This document shows, piece after piece, positions 12,742 through 27,000 of a DNA stretch of 64,000 nt (position 1 is the first letter of the stretch; each line of letters opens with the position of its first letter). Under the pieces are notes generated by a model. The model searched no databases and was not told the origin of the DNA. It saw only the letters and a program-made list of their open reading frames with translations. A program made the translations under genes and the position numbers. The stretch covers positions 6,211,321 through 6,275,320 of the forward strand of contig NC_044577.1 in assembly GCF_901933205.1 (NCBI RefSeq), written 5' to 3'. Origin of the DNA: Camarhynchus parvulus. Taxonomy: Eukaryota > Chordata > Aves > Passeriformes > Thraupidae.

Positions 12742-14461
12742 TTTATCACAGAGGTGTTACCAGCCTATCTAATTGGCCCAGGTTTGGCCAGCAGCAGGTC
12801 CATCTTTGGAGCCATCAGGGATTGGCTCTGCTGGACATGGTGGAAGCTTCCAGCAGCTTCTCACAGAAGTCACCTCTGTGATGCCCCTACCAAAAACCAG
12901 GCCATATAAAAAAAATCTTATTTTTAGCTCATCTTTCTTTGAAGAATGAGATATTTGCAAATTATGAGGGAAGAGAAGCTCTTATTTGCTTATCCCATGC
13001 CCTTTTACATCTTCCACTTCAGTGTTTTACACTACGTTTCAAATTGACAAAAAAATGAAATTCAATGATGAGATCACAAAGCAAGAACAAATGTTTGAAC
13101 AAAGTGATAAATGCTGAAAAAATAGAAATATGGACATTTAAATGTATGTCAAGCGTTCCATCCCTGCTACACAGCATAGATAACATGGGAGGATGTGGCT
13201 TCACTACTTGAGAAGACATACATCAAAACATTTTGACACATTCAATAAGCTGCTGAACACGACTAAAATGCTAAAGAAATAGATGAGCTGTAAGGAAGAC
13301 ATATGCCAACGTGTCAGGAGAGATGAACTGGATTATGTAACAAAGGGACAATCCCTTGTTTCTCTTTTGTTTCTGTGAAGAAGCAGCAGAACAGAAAATG
13401 TGAGATAATGGAAGTTTAATTTCACAAACCAAACTCCTTGTCTAAAGCAGGACAGAGACATCCCTTCCTGCTATCAATAAAACTGTCACAATGCTGGAGA
13501 AAATTTCCTTTTCTCCTAAAGGACAAAGCAGTGCATCTATTGGGCCAGATGGAGGAATCTGCATATACACCACTTTGCCATAACTCCAACTGTACTTTTT
13601 TTTTTCTAAATACTCATTCACACATTTATTGAAGGTATCCAGAAGGATAAATCCTTTTTTCCTCTCAAAGCATTAGTTTCTAAATATATATGTATGCACT
13701 TATAAAAAAGGAAACTTCAAGCAGAGCTGCTTCACTAAAGTAGTGAGTGATTTACCTTTTCTGCTTCAAATGTCATTACTTATTCCTTTGGTAATATCAA
13801 CTATCACACAGCACATTTTACCTGTATTCATTTTTTATTTTTTTACCAGGTTAATGCCTTTCAGATGCCTTTAAAGACATATATAACAATTTCTTTTAAA
13901 GATTGCCTCCTTTGATTTGAAGCACTGTGAAGGAACTGCAGTTTGACTTGTCAAGAAACAATATTGTTTCTTAACAATTTGCAGAAAAATTATTATCCCA
14001 ACACAAAAAGCACACAGTTATAACTCTTCTGACACAAAGAGTGCTATACAAATATGTTTTCTTAGATGAAACCTAGAGAAGCTGGATGAGAAAACTGGCA
14101 AAACAAAAGAAGAAAATAACAAACAGAGTGAAAAATGAAATTTCTGCTGTGTTGACCTCAATGCAGCCCAAAGTGACCCCAACGTGGTCAGAATTTCAGT
14201 GGTCTGACAAGGCCAAAATCTCAGTTTTTGGTGTAGGAGGTTAATACTGTGGTACCTGCCTTCCTCTCTTCATACCCAACAAACATCCTCTCCTGCTCTT
14301 GGACCATCCTCATCCAAGGTCAGTTTTTGCCAGCATCTTCTCATCTGACACAAATCTAGAACTTTTTAATCAAGGCTCCCATCTCTTCCAGGCCTCCTTT
14401 TCCAGCCAGCATTGCCTGCCTTGTAAATCAGTTATACAATCAGCAAAACTCAGTTCCCAAT

Positions 14462-14499
14462 CAGGATCTGTGTTCCCAGCCAGGATCTGTGTTCCCAGC
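14462..14499. repeat. 19-bp perfect tandem duplication
   Basis: Two identical 19-bp copies lie head to tail at 14462-14480 and 14481-14499, each containing GGATCTGTGTTCCCAG. This looks like a small slippage or end-joining duplication. Confidence 0.93.
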
Positions 14500-16732
14500 T
14501 TGCCTTCTGTGCCTGACCTCATTGGAATCGTCCATCTGGGCTAAATCTCCACCCTTGCACCACTACTGCTCTCCTGCTAAATTATTCCTAGATCCATGCT
14601 ACTTCAGTTCAAGAACAGGAAACATTTCTGAGTCCCATTTGCATCAATGTAAATGCTTTTAAATCACCTGGCTGAATCACAGCAGAGATTGGATAAGTAG
14701 AGCCCCAAAGATGAGGTAAAAGTTAAAGGAGGAGGGGAAAATCTCTCTTTGAGATAAAGCAAGGCCCTGATAGTAATTTCAAATTAAATAGAATCATCAG
14801 GAAGTTGATTTGTGGGTAAATGTGAAAATATTGAAATGATCACTTTAGAGTAGAGTAACAAAAAAAATGGCAAACAAGGCACTAGCTCATGTCAGAACAG
14901 GGAAAAAATTACTAATTTAATGTACCAATATAATGCAAGGCACCCCTTATAAACCTGAAATTTCTAGGAAAATATGAACTAATATGTTGCAGGAAGATAC
15001 TGACCTACAGGACCAAAAACCAGGAATTTTTGAACAGAGAAGTATTCTGGAGAAGTATTGCACAGTGAAAAAGTGAAAATGGTCATAAAGAAATGTACTG
15101 AATATGGAATGACAAGGATTGCCCTAGCTTGAGTACATCTTTAGTACATGAATAAAACACATCAATTAAAATCATATCGTAAGAAATAATACTAAATAGA
15201 GAACTACATCATAAAACACAAAATAATTGATCACATATTTATAGAGAGAGTGGTTGCCAAATTTCTTTGCCCTCAATCTGCCCCTTGTCTACACAGACCA
15301 TGTGCTGGCTGTTCCTGAGAACAGGCATGGCTTGTCATCTTCACTGATTAATGGAAATTACAGTGACAAATCCGGAATCCAGACCTTACCTAAAGGTGAC
15401 ATGTAATCAATATATTTGCATTCTCTTACAAGCAAGGATAAGGAGGAATATGATACCCTGAATTTATACAAGAATAAATAATCTTGGCTATAAATATAAG
15501 AGCTATCCATCACTCCTACTTATTTTCCCTGTCAGCTGCCTGGCAGCAATTTTTCAAGCTGGAACCAGGATCCTGGACATGGTGCACTGCCGGGATTGCA
15601 GAAAGAATGTGAGCTGGTGTCAGGTTATAAATTGCTGCTCTAGTCCCATATGGCACATAATCCTCCTGCAAGGCCAAACAAGGAACCATGGATTTCACAT
15701 GGTGCTTTTATGAGGCGACAGGATCAGCAAGTTTGAAACAAGCAGCTCCTAGAGACGTGAAGCGAGGCAAACTCAGCAGAAGGGAGCTCTAATATAACTC
15801 TGATTGCAGCCTGCTACTCAATTCCGAGTTCATCTTTGCCTCAAAATTGCCACTAAAGCTCAAAGAACCAACAACAAGGACTTTTTTAGTACTGCTGCAA
15901 CTTGAACCATAAAACTCATACAAAAAATATTCACCACCCCACTCGGTATGACTAATGGAGCCACTACATCTTCTGCTTGTAATAAGGGGCAAAAATTGAC
16001 ATGAGGAACAATTGAATATCAGGCCTCTGTGCTTGAAAAATCCTTGAGGCAAATATTCTTCCAAGCATCATCAGCAAGGAGGAGAGGAGCTCTGATTTCA
16101 AAGTTGGGTGAGCATCACCTGCAGCTCATTGTTAGCTCTTGCTGGCAAGGCTGTGAGCAGCACTGACTCCCCATGCTCTCCCTCAGCCCTGCCACATCCA
16201 TCTCCCACTAAGCCACGTGCAAGAGACAATGAAGCATGAAGATCTCCGAGCCTGAAAGGGATTATGAGGCTTTCTGATTAGATGCACTGCACTTGCTAAA
16301 AAATATGTGTTCCCTCTTTTTTAAAAGAGACTTTCCACCCAATAATCCCTGTCACTGAGCCAAAACACAAAACTGTAGAAAATGTTATATACTTCTACCC
16401 CAATTTAATGCACAAAGTTATATTAAAAACAGAGCATACACATGAAAGGGAAATGGACACATCTGACTGCACCAGGAATGCCTTCCCTCATTCAATCCTG
16501 ATCACCATAACTAAACACCACTACAGCGGTTCAGGATTCAAACCTCCACTTCTCAAGTCATTCCACATCCTGAATTGACAACAATTTTTTTACCCCTTGA
16601 GAGTGTCAATAAGTGATATAAAAATTGAGCACAGAATATCCCAGAGATCTTAACTAGGTTGTAACAAATGTCACCTCTGTGTGTCCCAGCAACACCTGAC
16701 ACAACTGCTCAGCCAATTTCATTTCCATAGTC

Positions 16733-16745
16733 ACGGGGGGGGGGT
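16733..16745 (+). repeat. Poly-G run
   Basis: A run of about ten G near 16735-16744 in otherwise AT-rich sequence. It is simple sequence and its length may vary or be miscalled. Confidence 0.8.
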
Positions 16746-16980
16746 ATCCAAGTTATCTGTGGCAAGATGGAAATCCTCAATCCACTTCTCAAATGTCCAC
16801 TGAAAGATCAGGGTGTCTGTGCATTGATCTACTTCAATTTCATGGGGAAATATTAAAATTGATTGACTAAAAACCCATCAAAACACATGAATCCCATCAC
16901 AGTGGTGAGCTAGAACATCTCATTCCTTGTTTCCTGTCATGCGGGCAACACTTCCAATGTCACTGAAGGTTGCTCAACAA

Positions 16981-17040
16981 AACCAAATATTTGGACAAAA
17001 CTTGCAAATAAACCAAATATTGGGACAAAACTTGCAAATA
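16981..17040. repeat. 30-bp tandem duplication
   Basis: Two 30-bp copies, 16981-17010 and 17011-17040, differ at a single base (T at 16992, G at 17022). The unit starts AACCAAATAT and ends CTTGCAAATA. At 97 percent identity the duplication is probably recent. Because 30 is a multiple of 3 it preserves frame and gives a repeated 10-residue pattern in a minus-strand ORF, but that ORF is short and not credible as a gene. Confidence 0.95.
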
Positions 17041-20000
17041 TAATGTGCAGAAAGAAGCAACAACAAACTTAAATTTGCTTTTCCACTGTATGAATTTTAT
17101 GGCTATCACAGGAGTAAAGCAAATCACAAGGTGCAGATTTAGTTGATTTCTAAAAATGCATTTCACTACTTTCTAGCAGAAAACCATTTTTAGCTGGTCA
17201 TCATAAGAAGAGCACTGTCAACACAGCTATGCCCAGCATGGTGTAAAGGGTCTGTAATGTTTTTGTTTTCAGTTGAAAATATTCTTAACACATCAAAGTG
17301 AAACAGCATCCTGGAGCTGCTGCTGGCACAGATGTTCAGTGGGAATCTGAATAATAAATGTGAGTGGGAGTGACTCCAAGTCTGAAATCAAGTGCTGCCC
17401 AGCAGTTCTGGTGGCTCTCAGCATTCCCCTGTGGCTGAGGTGCTTTGAAGCACTCTAAGAGATGTCTTTTCTTCATACTGGTATTTAATCTCCACTTCCC
17501 TTGGGAAGGACAATGTCTGGAGCTGCCTCTATTAGAGCATGTGACAGTAACCAGCTGGAATGTCTGAGGGATTGCTGAACACGCGCGGAGGTCCTCCCAA
17601 CCTGAGACATATGGTGTACTATCCATTTGGCAATCTTACACAGTTACACTGTCTCCCTCTAACATTTAAAACGTTCCCAAGCTTGAATAAATGATCTGTT
17701 GTCAAAAACAGGAAAAAAAATAAAAGCAAATTTATAGCTTAGCAGGAGAACTGGGGACCATTGCTAGAACTGAAGCAATCATATATTTTCTTGATTTCTG
17801 AAGTCTTTTTTGAGACCTGAATGATCTTGACAAATACCTAATGAAATACTTCAATATATTTTCCTTATGCAGTATGTACATTGATTGACTCTTACTGCTG
17901 AAGAGTGCATTAGAAATAGCTACCTTTCTCAAATAATTAATCACCATTTTTATCAGTCAGAGGTAGCTCAGTTCAGGTTTAAATGGTGACTACTTTCCCT
18001 AGACTGCTACTATTCTTAAATAATTTATAAGATTGAGGACATTTCTATTAAAAGACTTGATGTTTCCACGTAAATTTTCTAAATACAAAATAGGGTATTG
18101 ATCATTGTTCAACACTTTTCAGGGACCAAATATAGCAGTGAAAAGCTATTACAAAAAGCAATGCTGTACTTGTCCCTCTAATTCCAGGTAATAGACAGAT
18201 AGCATGATGGGAAACTGCTGATGGCACTGAACAATTTAAATACAATAAAGCTGCTTTTACTGCATAGAAAGCTGCATTCCAAAACTCCATTTTTCAAAAG
18301 AAGAAAGACAGGGGAAACTGGAGATCTTGCATTACCTGGGATATTACAGGTGAAACCCTCAAACTTTTGGGTTTTCTTTTTTTTTTTTTTTAATTTTTCT
18401 CAAGTTCTTTTATATGCTCTCAAATTCAGAATGAAATTTGATTTAGCAGTGATACAGAACAATATTTTTTTTAACACAAGGGGAAGAGTTCCACGTGCTT
18501 CTTTGCTGGATAGGACCAGAAAAGGCAGTGGAGAGCTCCAGCTTGCTTTTGAGCTGGCAGTTCCCACACATGCAGTGATTCTGTTTTCAATGGGAAAAGA
18601 CACCACTTTTTTTTTTTTTTAATTCTTTTGGCCAGTACTTAATCATCTGTTTTTTCTTCAAGTCATTGAAATGTCCCTCAATTAATTTAATTTAAAACTT
18701 GCCCAGCTGACAGGAGGTATTAACACCACTACAGCTGTAGAAACTGCACATACTAATTAGATATTAGGTACTTGGAGCTGTGATGGACTGTCCCCTCATA
18801 CTAAATGAAGACACAAAGTGTGCCAGAGCTTGTTTATGCACCATTTGAGAGGCCTGCACAAACACAGGGGTTTGGACAAATGTACTGATGCAGTCTGGTT
18901 TATTTAAATAAAGGTTGCAGGATTACTTCTCCAAAGTAAACTGGCAGCTTATTCAACCTGACTTCTTTGGAGTAATTTAGATTTGTTTGCCTATTGATCG
19001 CAGTGGCCAGGTCTAGGATCTCCCCAGAGAGAAGGGGGGAGGGAAAACTATTTTCAGAAGAAATAACACTGAATATCAAAGCCAATAAGGATTTCAAAAA
19101 TAAAACCCATCTTAAATACTCACCTTTCCCCAAGAACCGTTTTCTGTCTAGCCATATTCCTATTTAAGTAGGTGCTTAATAAATATCTTCCTCCTGACCA
19201 TTTGTCTGCAAAATCAACAATATAACAAGGGCTGGGAACTTCATTTGAGCACCTTTACCAGAATCTTTTTTTTTGTCAATTAAAATTTTAATTTTACTTT
19301 AAGAAATCTTTAGATTAAAAGTCTCCTTTTTCCACCAGACATTGGCCTGACTTCTCTTTAGTCTACCCCCAAATCCACCACCAGGCTGGCTTACAAACAG
19401 GTCAGTGTAACCAAGGTGATTCTCCTAATGAGCCATTGCTTCCACAGCTTCACAGATATCTTTGTGCCATGAAGCTTTGTTCTTCCAAAGACAATGATTA
19501 TTCTTCAGTCTGAGCACAGAAATGAAGAAAATGTGCACCTTCAACAGAGAGGAAACAAGTACATGCTTCTAACTCTATGTTCATCCTGTGTTCAGATTGA
19601 CAGCACCTTAGCAGAGTGCAACTATTTGGAGAATATAAAAACCCATCTGAACTAATGCAAGGTCTTCAACCACTGTTCCCTTTCACTTATTCGATCATGT
19701 TTTGGGGCTTTTTTGGGTAACTACCTTTGTATAAAATTAGTCACAAAGAAAATATAAATATTTCCTTAATAATAACTAAATTAGCTTGACTTAACACACA
19801 GAGCAGAACACAGTCCCAAACTCATTCGTATTAGAAAATATTATTCAAGGACCTATTTATCAATTTTTCATATGAAAAACAGTGTCATTTAATTCAGAAT
19901 GCTGAGAAGATTAAAATACCTTTGTTGCCATTTGGCTTAAAGAGAAGTACAATGAGATTCTTTTGCACTGAAAAGTGCAAGTTTGATATCAAGACACCAC

Positions 20001-23000
20001 CTAAAGAAAATAAATCACAGTTGTTTTCTTAAACCTTCCGTTACTTGAAAAAAACCTAAATCACCTTCACATTGTCTGAAAAGCTCAAACATTGTGTTTA
20101 CCTGGAAGCAACGTGTACTCTCGTGTCTTTTCTATATACAGTAATTTTATTATGGGGATTTCTTTTCAAAGGAAATTGAACAAGGCAATTTAAAGGCTCT
20201 CAAAGGAATAATAAGCAGTAGTCAACCTTCGTGGATGAAGCAGTTATTTCCTATTTATTTTTCTATTACGTTTTCATATCAGAAATATGCCTATAAATGA
20301 TCAAGTAGGGAACAACCTCAATCTCCAGTATAAAATGACAAAAAATAATTTGCACAGAGAACCACAGACCTACCAATAGGTTTTTTGGTAAGGCAATCAA
20401 AGTAGAGTTGAATCTGTACAATTAAAGGAAGTGTCTATTTAAGAAATGGAAGAAAATAGAAGGACGTCTGAAAAAAAATAACTATGTAGATGATGTTCAA
20501 ATGTGAGATATCTTAAATAATTTTGAGGGGAAAAGAAAGTGAAAAAAAGATTACATCAAAAGAAGGCACAGAGAACACACTTAAGGTGAAAAGCAAAAAC
20601 TGAAAATACTGATTTGTTCCTTAGAAATGGTGTCTGGAACTGTAAATTCAGGAGAAACCACTTACAACTGGAATTATATCCATGCTCCCCCTTCAGAATT
20701 AGAGAAAAGCAAGGACCAGGGTGCCAAAAAGCCAAGTTACTGAAGCAAAGTACTAGCTGGTGAATATAATGGAGTAATAAAATAAAGAAAAAAATTGGAA
20801 ACAATAAAAATCTTCATAAACAATATTAAAAAACAATTTGTGCATTCCTTTAGTGTTGAGGTGGGGAAAACAAAACCAAACAATGCCATATGAGAAGATA
20901 CAAACCTAAAACAAAGGTCTGCAATTGGCACACAAGAGTGTACAAGACTATATATTGTAGATTTCCTAGGGGAAAAGGGATAGAAAAAGAAATGTTATTG
21001 ATGGCAAAAGGAACTAAAGAAAAAAAAGGATTTTTTTAGATGTCCAGAGAAAGGTAGATTTTTAAATTAATCAGCCATTGTGAAGGGCTAAACTTCAGAG
21101 ATATTGCACACGGATCAGGAAAGATGGCACTGAAGGATTAACACCCTCAGAAAAATAAATACAAATGTGTAAATGAGGAGGTCAGATCAGTAAATTTGAT
21201 GTGTTTTATTAATCTGTTTTTAGATATATGTGGGCAGAAATATGATTTCATGCATTAGGCAGTGGAGAAGTTATCTAAACCAACAAGAATGGCAGCAAAC
21301 CCTCCAATATTACATGTATTTGTTATAGCAGTTGCTAAGGAAATACAGGGAAATGTTGAACTGGACTTATAGACCATTAAAAAAAAAAAACAACAAATCA
21401 AAACACCAAATTATTTATTCCACCATCTGTTGTATACAAAGCAAAAGTTATGAAAATTTCAAGAGGCTTTGAAGAATAAAGAAAAGCAAAAGGATTGTAA
21501 ATTAAAATCAGCAGGGGATTATCTCCTCATTTGCTGAATCTCCTTTGATCCTCCTTAAAAAGTGGTGAAATATCTAGAGACCCAAACAACTGGAGAGGAG
21601 TCAAAAAGGCCACAGCATTGTATTCATGTTTCTGCTACAATCCCCTTCAGGTATATTCCACTTGCCCTTTTTGATAGATTTACAAAAAAAAACCCAAAAC
21701 CCCCGAATGAAAATATTATTCTTTGTGATACATTCAGCTAACTTTCCAAGACTTCAAAAAGGGTTTCAGGATCATTTTAATTTTGAAGCAAATAAATAGG
21801 TGGTTCCACAAAATCCACTGTTTAGTGCTCCATCAATCTTATGATTTCAGAGCAAAAGAGAAGTCAGTGAAAATGATCTGAAGTGGTCCACAAGATGGAA
21901 GGAACTGAGTAATTTCAGGTTCTGCTTAAGGAAAGGGAAAGCAACACCTCAAGTACATTTCTGATTTTTTCTTTTCCAGTAAACCAGCCTATTTTCTCTT
22001 TATTTCTATTTTCAACTACTCCAGAAAGGTTTGTTCAGCTGTTGCAAACACTGCAACTTTTAGTGTTTCGTTGTTTGGTGTAGAGAGCCAGTGGAAAAGC
22101 AAGTGAAGCACTGCTGAAATGAAACACAGCTCTGAGAAACCCCTCTGCTATGGCCACATAACTCATGCCACATGCTCAATGCATACCATGGCAATTATCT
22201 TACAAAAGGCCAGGGAATGGTACATAAAAAACTTTTTTGGGGTTTTTGGTAAGTCTCCATGTTTTACATTTTACAGCTTGAGTCTGAGTAGAGCTGCAAC
22301 ACAAGTTGTGTATTTATTTGTAGGAAATAAGTGGAGCTCCCAATAATCAATCACTTGTTTAATTCCAATATTATTACCGCAGAAGTATAGTTTTCATCAG
22401 AAAGAAAAGTTACATAAAGAAAGCTTAATATTTCATTCTAGTTTTTAAAAATTTTCATTTCTTTCTGTGCTACAGTGACCTGAGAATGTAATTATTGGTA
22501 GAATATGGTCAGGTAATTGCAGGCAGTTCAGAGCACTTTATGAAGTTGCTGCCCTTGACAGCTCATTCTGTGCAGACCTGTCATCCACTACAAGGCAAAA
22601 TGAAATGATTTTGCATATTTTTCTTTCAAGGAGGGACTGCTGGATCAGTAGCAGTTTGTTACAGAAAGCATATTCAGAATTCCATGGTTATCCAGAATTT
22701 GTGGGTCCCCCTTTTCTGAGCAAGCAGTATTACAGTTACAGAACTCCTGCCTGATTACATACTGCATTTGATCTGATTGCAAGTTAAACATTTGATCTGG
22801 AAAATTAAACATACAGTTACTCACTCAGCTGGCTCTCTTGGAAATGCTTTAAGAGGGTGGCCCAATGGAGACAGGAGGAGTAAGGCATTAAGAGACACAA
22901 CATTGAAAGGAGAAGGAAACACTACCTGAATTGAAGAGCATTTTTTCAAGAAATAATGGTAATTTTGCCCTCTCTCATGTTGCTAGAGAAAAATCTCCCT

Positions 23001-23920
23001 GAAAAGGCATAGGCTGACATGCCTCTGGAATTGGTAAAGCCCATCAGGGTCTGCTGCAGGAACTCCAGATTTCCATCCAAACCTGGCACAGATCTGTTTC
23101 TGAACAAATAGCAAACCTCTGCTTCCCCCTCCTACATTCATTTCCGAGTGGAACTCAAGAATTATTAATGCTGATATCTTAAAATAAAACATGACACTTC
23201 TCCAAAGCACATCTGACAACTCTAAAATCATCCAAATCTCCCTGCTGAGAAAAGCAGCTTTTGAACAGACACCTAAAAGATCTTTACCATGACCATTGTC
23301 CTGTGCTGGCAGGAACTTAAAATTCTGAGTTAATGTTTGAGCTGAAATCATAATAAATTAATTTTAAATTATTAAATATATATGAATAAAACAGCAGGGA
23401 AATCAAGTTCAAGACATACATGCAATTTACTGGGTTTGACTCTCACTTCACTTTATAGCAGTTACTGAAACCAAATTATTGTTTATTTCCTCCAGAGAAT
23501 CCTGTTCCCCATTACACTGGATTCCAGCCACCCCAAATCTGATGAACCACAGGCATATTTTGGTGAGAGGTTTTATTTTAACTTTTTAACTTTTTTTTTT
23601 TCCTGCTCCAAATGCTATTTCCAAAGGTTCCTTTCCAAGTTACTTGTATTTGGCCTATAATCTATACAAAACTATCTAACATTTTGTTTCTAGGACAAGC
23701 TTTCAAGTAAGCCAGGTGTGGGAACATCCTTCAGTTATATGTACTCTCATGAGCATCAATGAAATGAAATAGTAAACCAGGTCTGTCTGAAAGATGAAAT
23801 AGGAGTTTTGATGATACATGATTAAAAAAATTAAAATGTAAATTTATTTGGCTTTTTTGTGAGGAAAATAGTTACAAATATATCAAATTTTATAAAAAAT
23901 ATACTTTTTTTAGAGATGCA
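17041..23920. other. Non-coding DNA, no gene seen
   Basis: AT-rich sequence with frequent stop codons. The open stretches at 18221-18622 (plus, 133 codons) and 22983-23351 (minus, 122 codons) resemble no protein I know. The first is inflated by poly-T runs at about 18378-18392 and 18607-18620. A good splice-donor-like motif, AAAG followed by GTGAGT, lies on the minus strand near 19120, but I could not pair it with an exon. Confidence 0.55.
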
Positions 23921-24007
23921 TTTGTTTTGTTGGGTTTTGGTGGGGGGGGTTGTTTGGTTTTGTTTAGGTTTTTGCTTTTGTTTGTTTTTGTTGTTGGTTG
24001 GGGTTTT
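23921..24007 (+). repeat. G/T-only low-complexity tract
   Basis: Of these 87 plus-strand bases, all but two (A23966 and C23974) are G or T. The tract includes a run of eight or nine G near 23942. It is compositionally like the tracts at 53.4 and 61.1 kb. Confidence 0.88.
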
Positions 24008-27000
24008 CTTTGTGACAAAGGATGGATGAAAGCTGCTCAGTTTTTGTCTGCACTGAGTTCTGGTTAAGACTTTCCAAGCAATGGAAAATAATTCAACCCC
24101 ACATTTTCCAGGCAATGTGAAAGAAAATGCTGTTTACTTGCTCTCAAAGCTATACAACTGAAGATTTAAGAGCTCAAGACAAAATACTGAAGTCTCCTCT
24201 CAGTGAGGCACAAGAAATTTTTCTTCTCTTGTTTAAATCCTCCAGTACTTTCTCATAAAGGTTTCATAAGAAATGATTATTTGTTCCTATAGAGTAGACA
24301 GTAAATTAGCATTCCAGTAATAATTCCAAATTAAAATGGATTATCTTTGATTTCTGTAGCTAAAGTATTTACTAACTAGAAATTAGAAGCAATTATGCAT
24401 ATGCAAGTAGTCACAGGGTAGGGACATTTCTCCATTTAAAACAGACAGAATTATTTACTGCTGGCATGGAACAATGCACTCTCCCTGTGCTCTAGGAATG
24501 TCCCTGGCACCACCAGCAAACACAACAGCTATTGTAACTATTTCAGCATATTATCTCCTATGAATGAAGTTACAGCACACCATAGGACTTAGACCAGGTA
24601 ACACTACAAAAGCTTAGACTCAGTCTTGAGAAGTACATAAGCCCTTATCTAACTTTATTTTTATTAGCAGAGCCACTGATGCTGATTGGGCAACTCCTGT
24701 GCTTAGCTAGGCATGTACTAAAATGCTTTGTCCAAAGATCACACCATGCCAGGGTACATCTGAGGAAAGGTTATTATGTGTGTGTGTGCATCTCTGCAGT
24801 CAGGAAGAAGGAAAATCATTTGTAGTCAATAAAAATGCAGTGATTTGATTAAACCATTTCTACATTCAAGACCTGGATCAGTTACAAGAATCCTAAGATT
24901 CCAGAGCTTCCCACGTTCCCAGGGACTGGTGGCCACAGTTACCAGCTACAGAACCAAAAACTGAGTCAGCAGTCCTTCGTGTGGAGCAGGCTTACGCACA
25001 TTTCTTGGATCCAATTTAGAACTGGTTTTAACAACCACCACAATTATTTTAATGTTTCATACTCCACCACCTACAGATGTACTACACAGAACCCCAGGGT
25101 CCAAGGGAATTATAGGGGTCAATTTCCTTCAGATTTCTTCTGGAACTGTCAGAGAGCAGCAGTGTTACTGTCAGTTTGCTGCTCATTTTAACTGCTCTGC
25201 GCTGTCGCTTCAAAAAGTCTCACATTTATAATTTAATAGATAACAAAATACAGACAATACTAAGTGGATTGCTGTAAAGACACTGATTTTATTACAGTGA
25301 AATACTAAGATGCCAGCCTGCTATGTTAATCAATATGGTTGCCTTGGTTGCACAAAGATAATTAAATTTTAATTGAAATTCACTAAGAGTAAGATTACCT
25401 ATAAATATTTCAACAAAGAAGAGAAAGAGAATGTTAATATTTTATTTATCATGGATAACACTTGCAAAACATCTTGCAAAAAAAACAAAGAAAACCAGAA
25501 AAGAATGAAAACTAAATGTATTTTTTTTCATGGAATAATAACAAATATATGAACCTAAAATTCTTTCCCTAGATATTCAGTTTTTACTTCATGGTCATCA
25601 AGACGTTTTTGTTTATAGATGACCTTTGACAGTCCAAACTGAGAACAGGAGAAGATGACCTTTCATTATTAAGGTTTGTTTCAGGCAGACATGTGTATCC
25701 CATAAGAATGAGATTGAAACAGAACTTAGAATCATAAACCAGGTTCTTTTCCTCATTCACTTAAAGAAGAACAGATTTATTCCGCCTATATTAACATAAA
25801 ACACTGGAATGGTACTACACTGCTTGCCCTGGAAGACCACTCTAGAAGATCACCTGGAAGTGGGTGAAGGTTCCAGCAAATTCCAGTGCCACTATCAGAG
25901 AGCCATGGGGTCTGAGAGAAATCACCAAGAGACTCCAAAACTCAGGCTGGACACTGCATGCACTGAGTGTTCATCTACCCAAGCCAAATTCCCTCTTGAA
26001 TTGCCCTGAAACACGGCCACAAGAGTCATTGCTAAAACCTGCTCTTCCAAATTCAGAGTACATTTTGCTACTTGGTGCTGTTACTGTCTCTGTGGGTACC
26101 TGACAGCAGCATTCTGGGGGGCAAGTAGACAAAACACAAGGAGGAAGACATCCACTTTCAGGTTTAGGATCAAATTCCACACCTGGGGATCTTGGCTGAC
26201 TTCAGTGGTCATAACACATAAAGGCCTTATTCAGTAATTTTTTGAGGTAATAAACTTGGGTGTGAGAGCGTAGCTAGAGAGAAAATAGTATCAGTTTTAA
26301 GTGATTTTCCCATTAAGACAATTTTTACAGGAAGCAGCAGGCAAAGCACTCCCAAGCACTATTTCTGCCACAGCACCACCTGTACCAGGAATTATATACA
26401 TGCACCCAAATCTCACAGTCAGCTTGGAAAATTTATCCTCAGTGGTTTACAGCGAGAAGAAACTATTGATTATACTGCTTCAGTTCAACCAAAAAGTTAC
26501 CAGTAGAAGGTAGAATTTTAAATCACTTACATTAAGGGTCCTTGGACCTGAGGAAGAAGTGTTGGATTTTTTTTTACAACTGCGCCAACTAATTCTCAAA
26601 AGTGCTAATGGAAAAAATAGTCACTTGCAGAAAGATCAAAATAGCTCTCAAAAATGTTTCAAAATATTGACTGTCTTTAAAATTGTAAAGCAAAAAAGAA
26701 CTCTACCCTGGTGCTCAGATGGTAAGAAACAATACAGTGGAGCAAATGCTGGTGGTACACATCTGGGATCCTCCATCCCCAGAAGGGCCAGGAACAGATG
26801 TTGGATGTTTGCAACAGCAACTACTATTCCCAAACCAGTCCCTGGTGCAATCATGCCTGGCCTGACAAGGTGTTCCATATGCCAAATAAAGCAAAAGAGA
26901 AAGAGCAAAACAAGAGACAGAAGAAAGGAAATGCACAACAGCAGCTCTGCAAATCTCTTTCCATACTGAGGTGTGCTTCCACAGCCCTTCTGCCTTGCAG

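Larger units (their letters stand above)
11491..12904 (-). mobile_element. Solo LTR, ERVL-like endogenous retrovirus, minus orientation
   Basis: An LTR of about 1.4 kb with no internal retroviral region next to it, so it is most likely a solo LTR left by recombination. Read on the minus strand it starts near 12904 with TGG and ends at 11491 with CCACCACA, giving TG...CA termini. CCAAT boxes are at 12821-12825 and 12772-12776, and a TATA-like ATATTTAAG complement is at 12733-12741. A polyadenylation signal AATAAA is at 11669-11674 (minus strand). The order CCAAT, TATA, polyA is that of an intact LTR promoter. Its overall text, with repeated modules on the theme of a central GC-rich region, matches a family I recall from passerine genomes and would assign to ERVL. 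That assignment is from memory. The flanks CATAG (left) and TATAA (right) match at three of five bases, which is only weak support for a 5-bp target duplication. The right edge is therefore uncertain by some tens of bases. Open frames of up to 238 codons across it arise from the repeat composition and are not genes. Confidence 0.8.
12905..16980. other. Non-coding DNA, no gene seen
   Basis: AT-rich sequence with only short chance ORFs. It contains one 19-bp perfect tandem duplication (14462-14499). The rest shows no recognised repeat family, RNA gene or exon. Confidence 0.6.
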
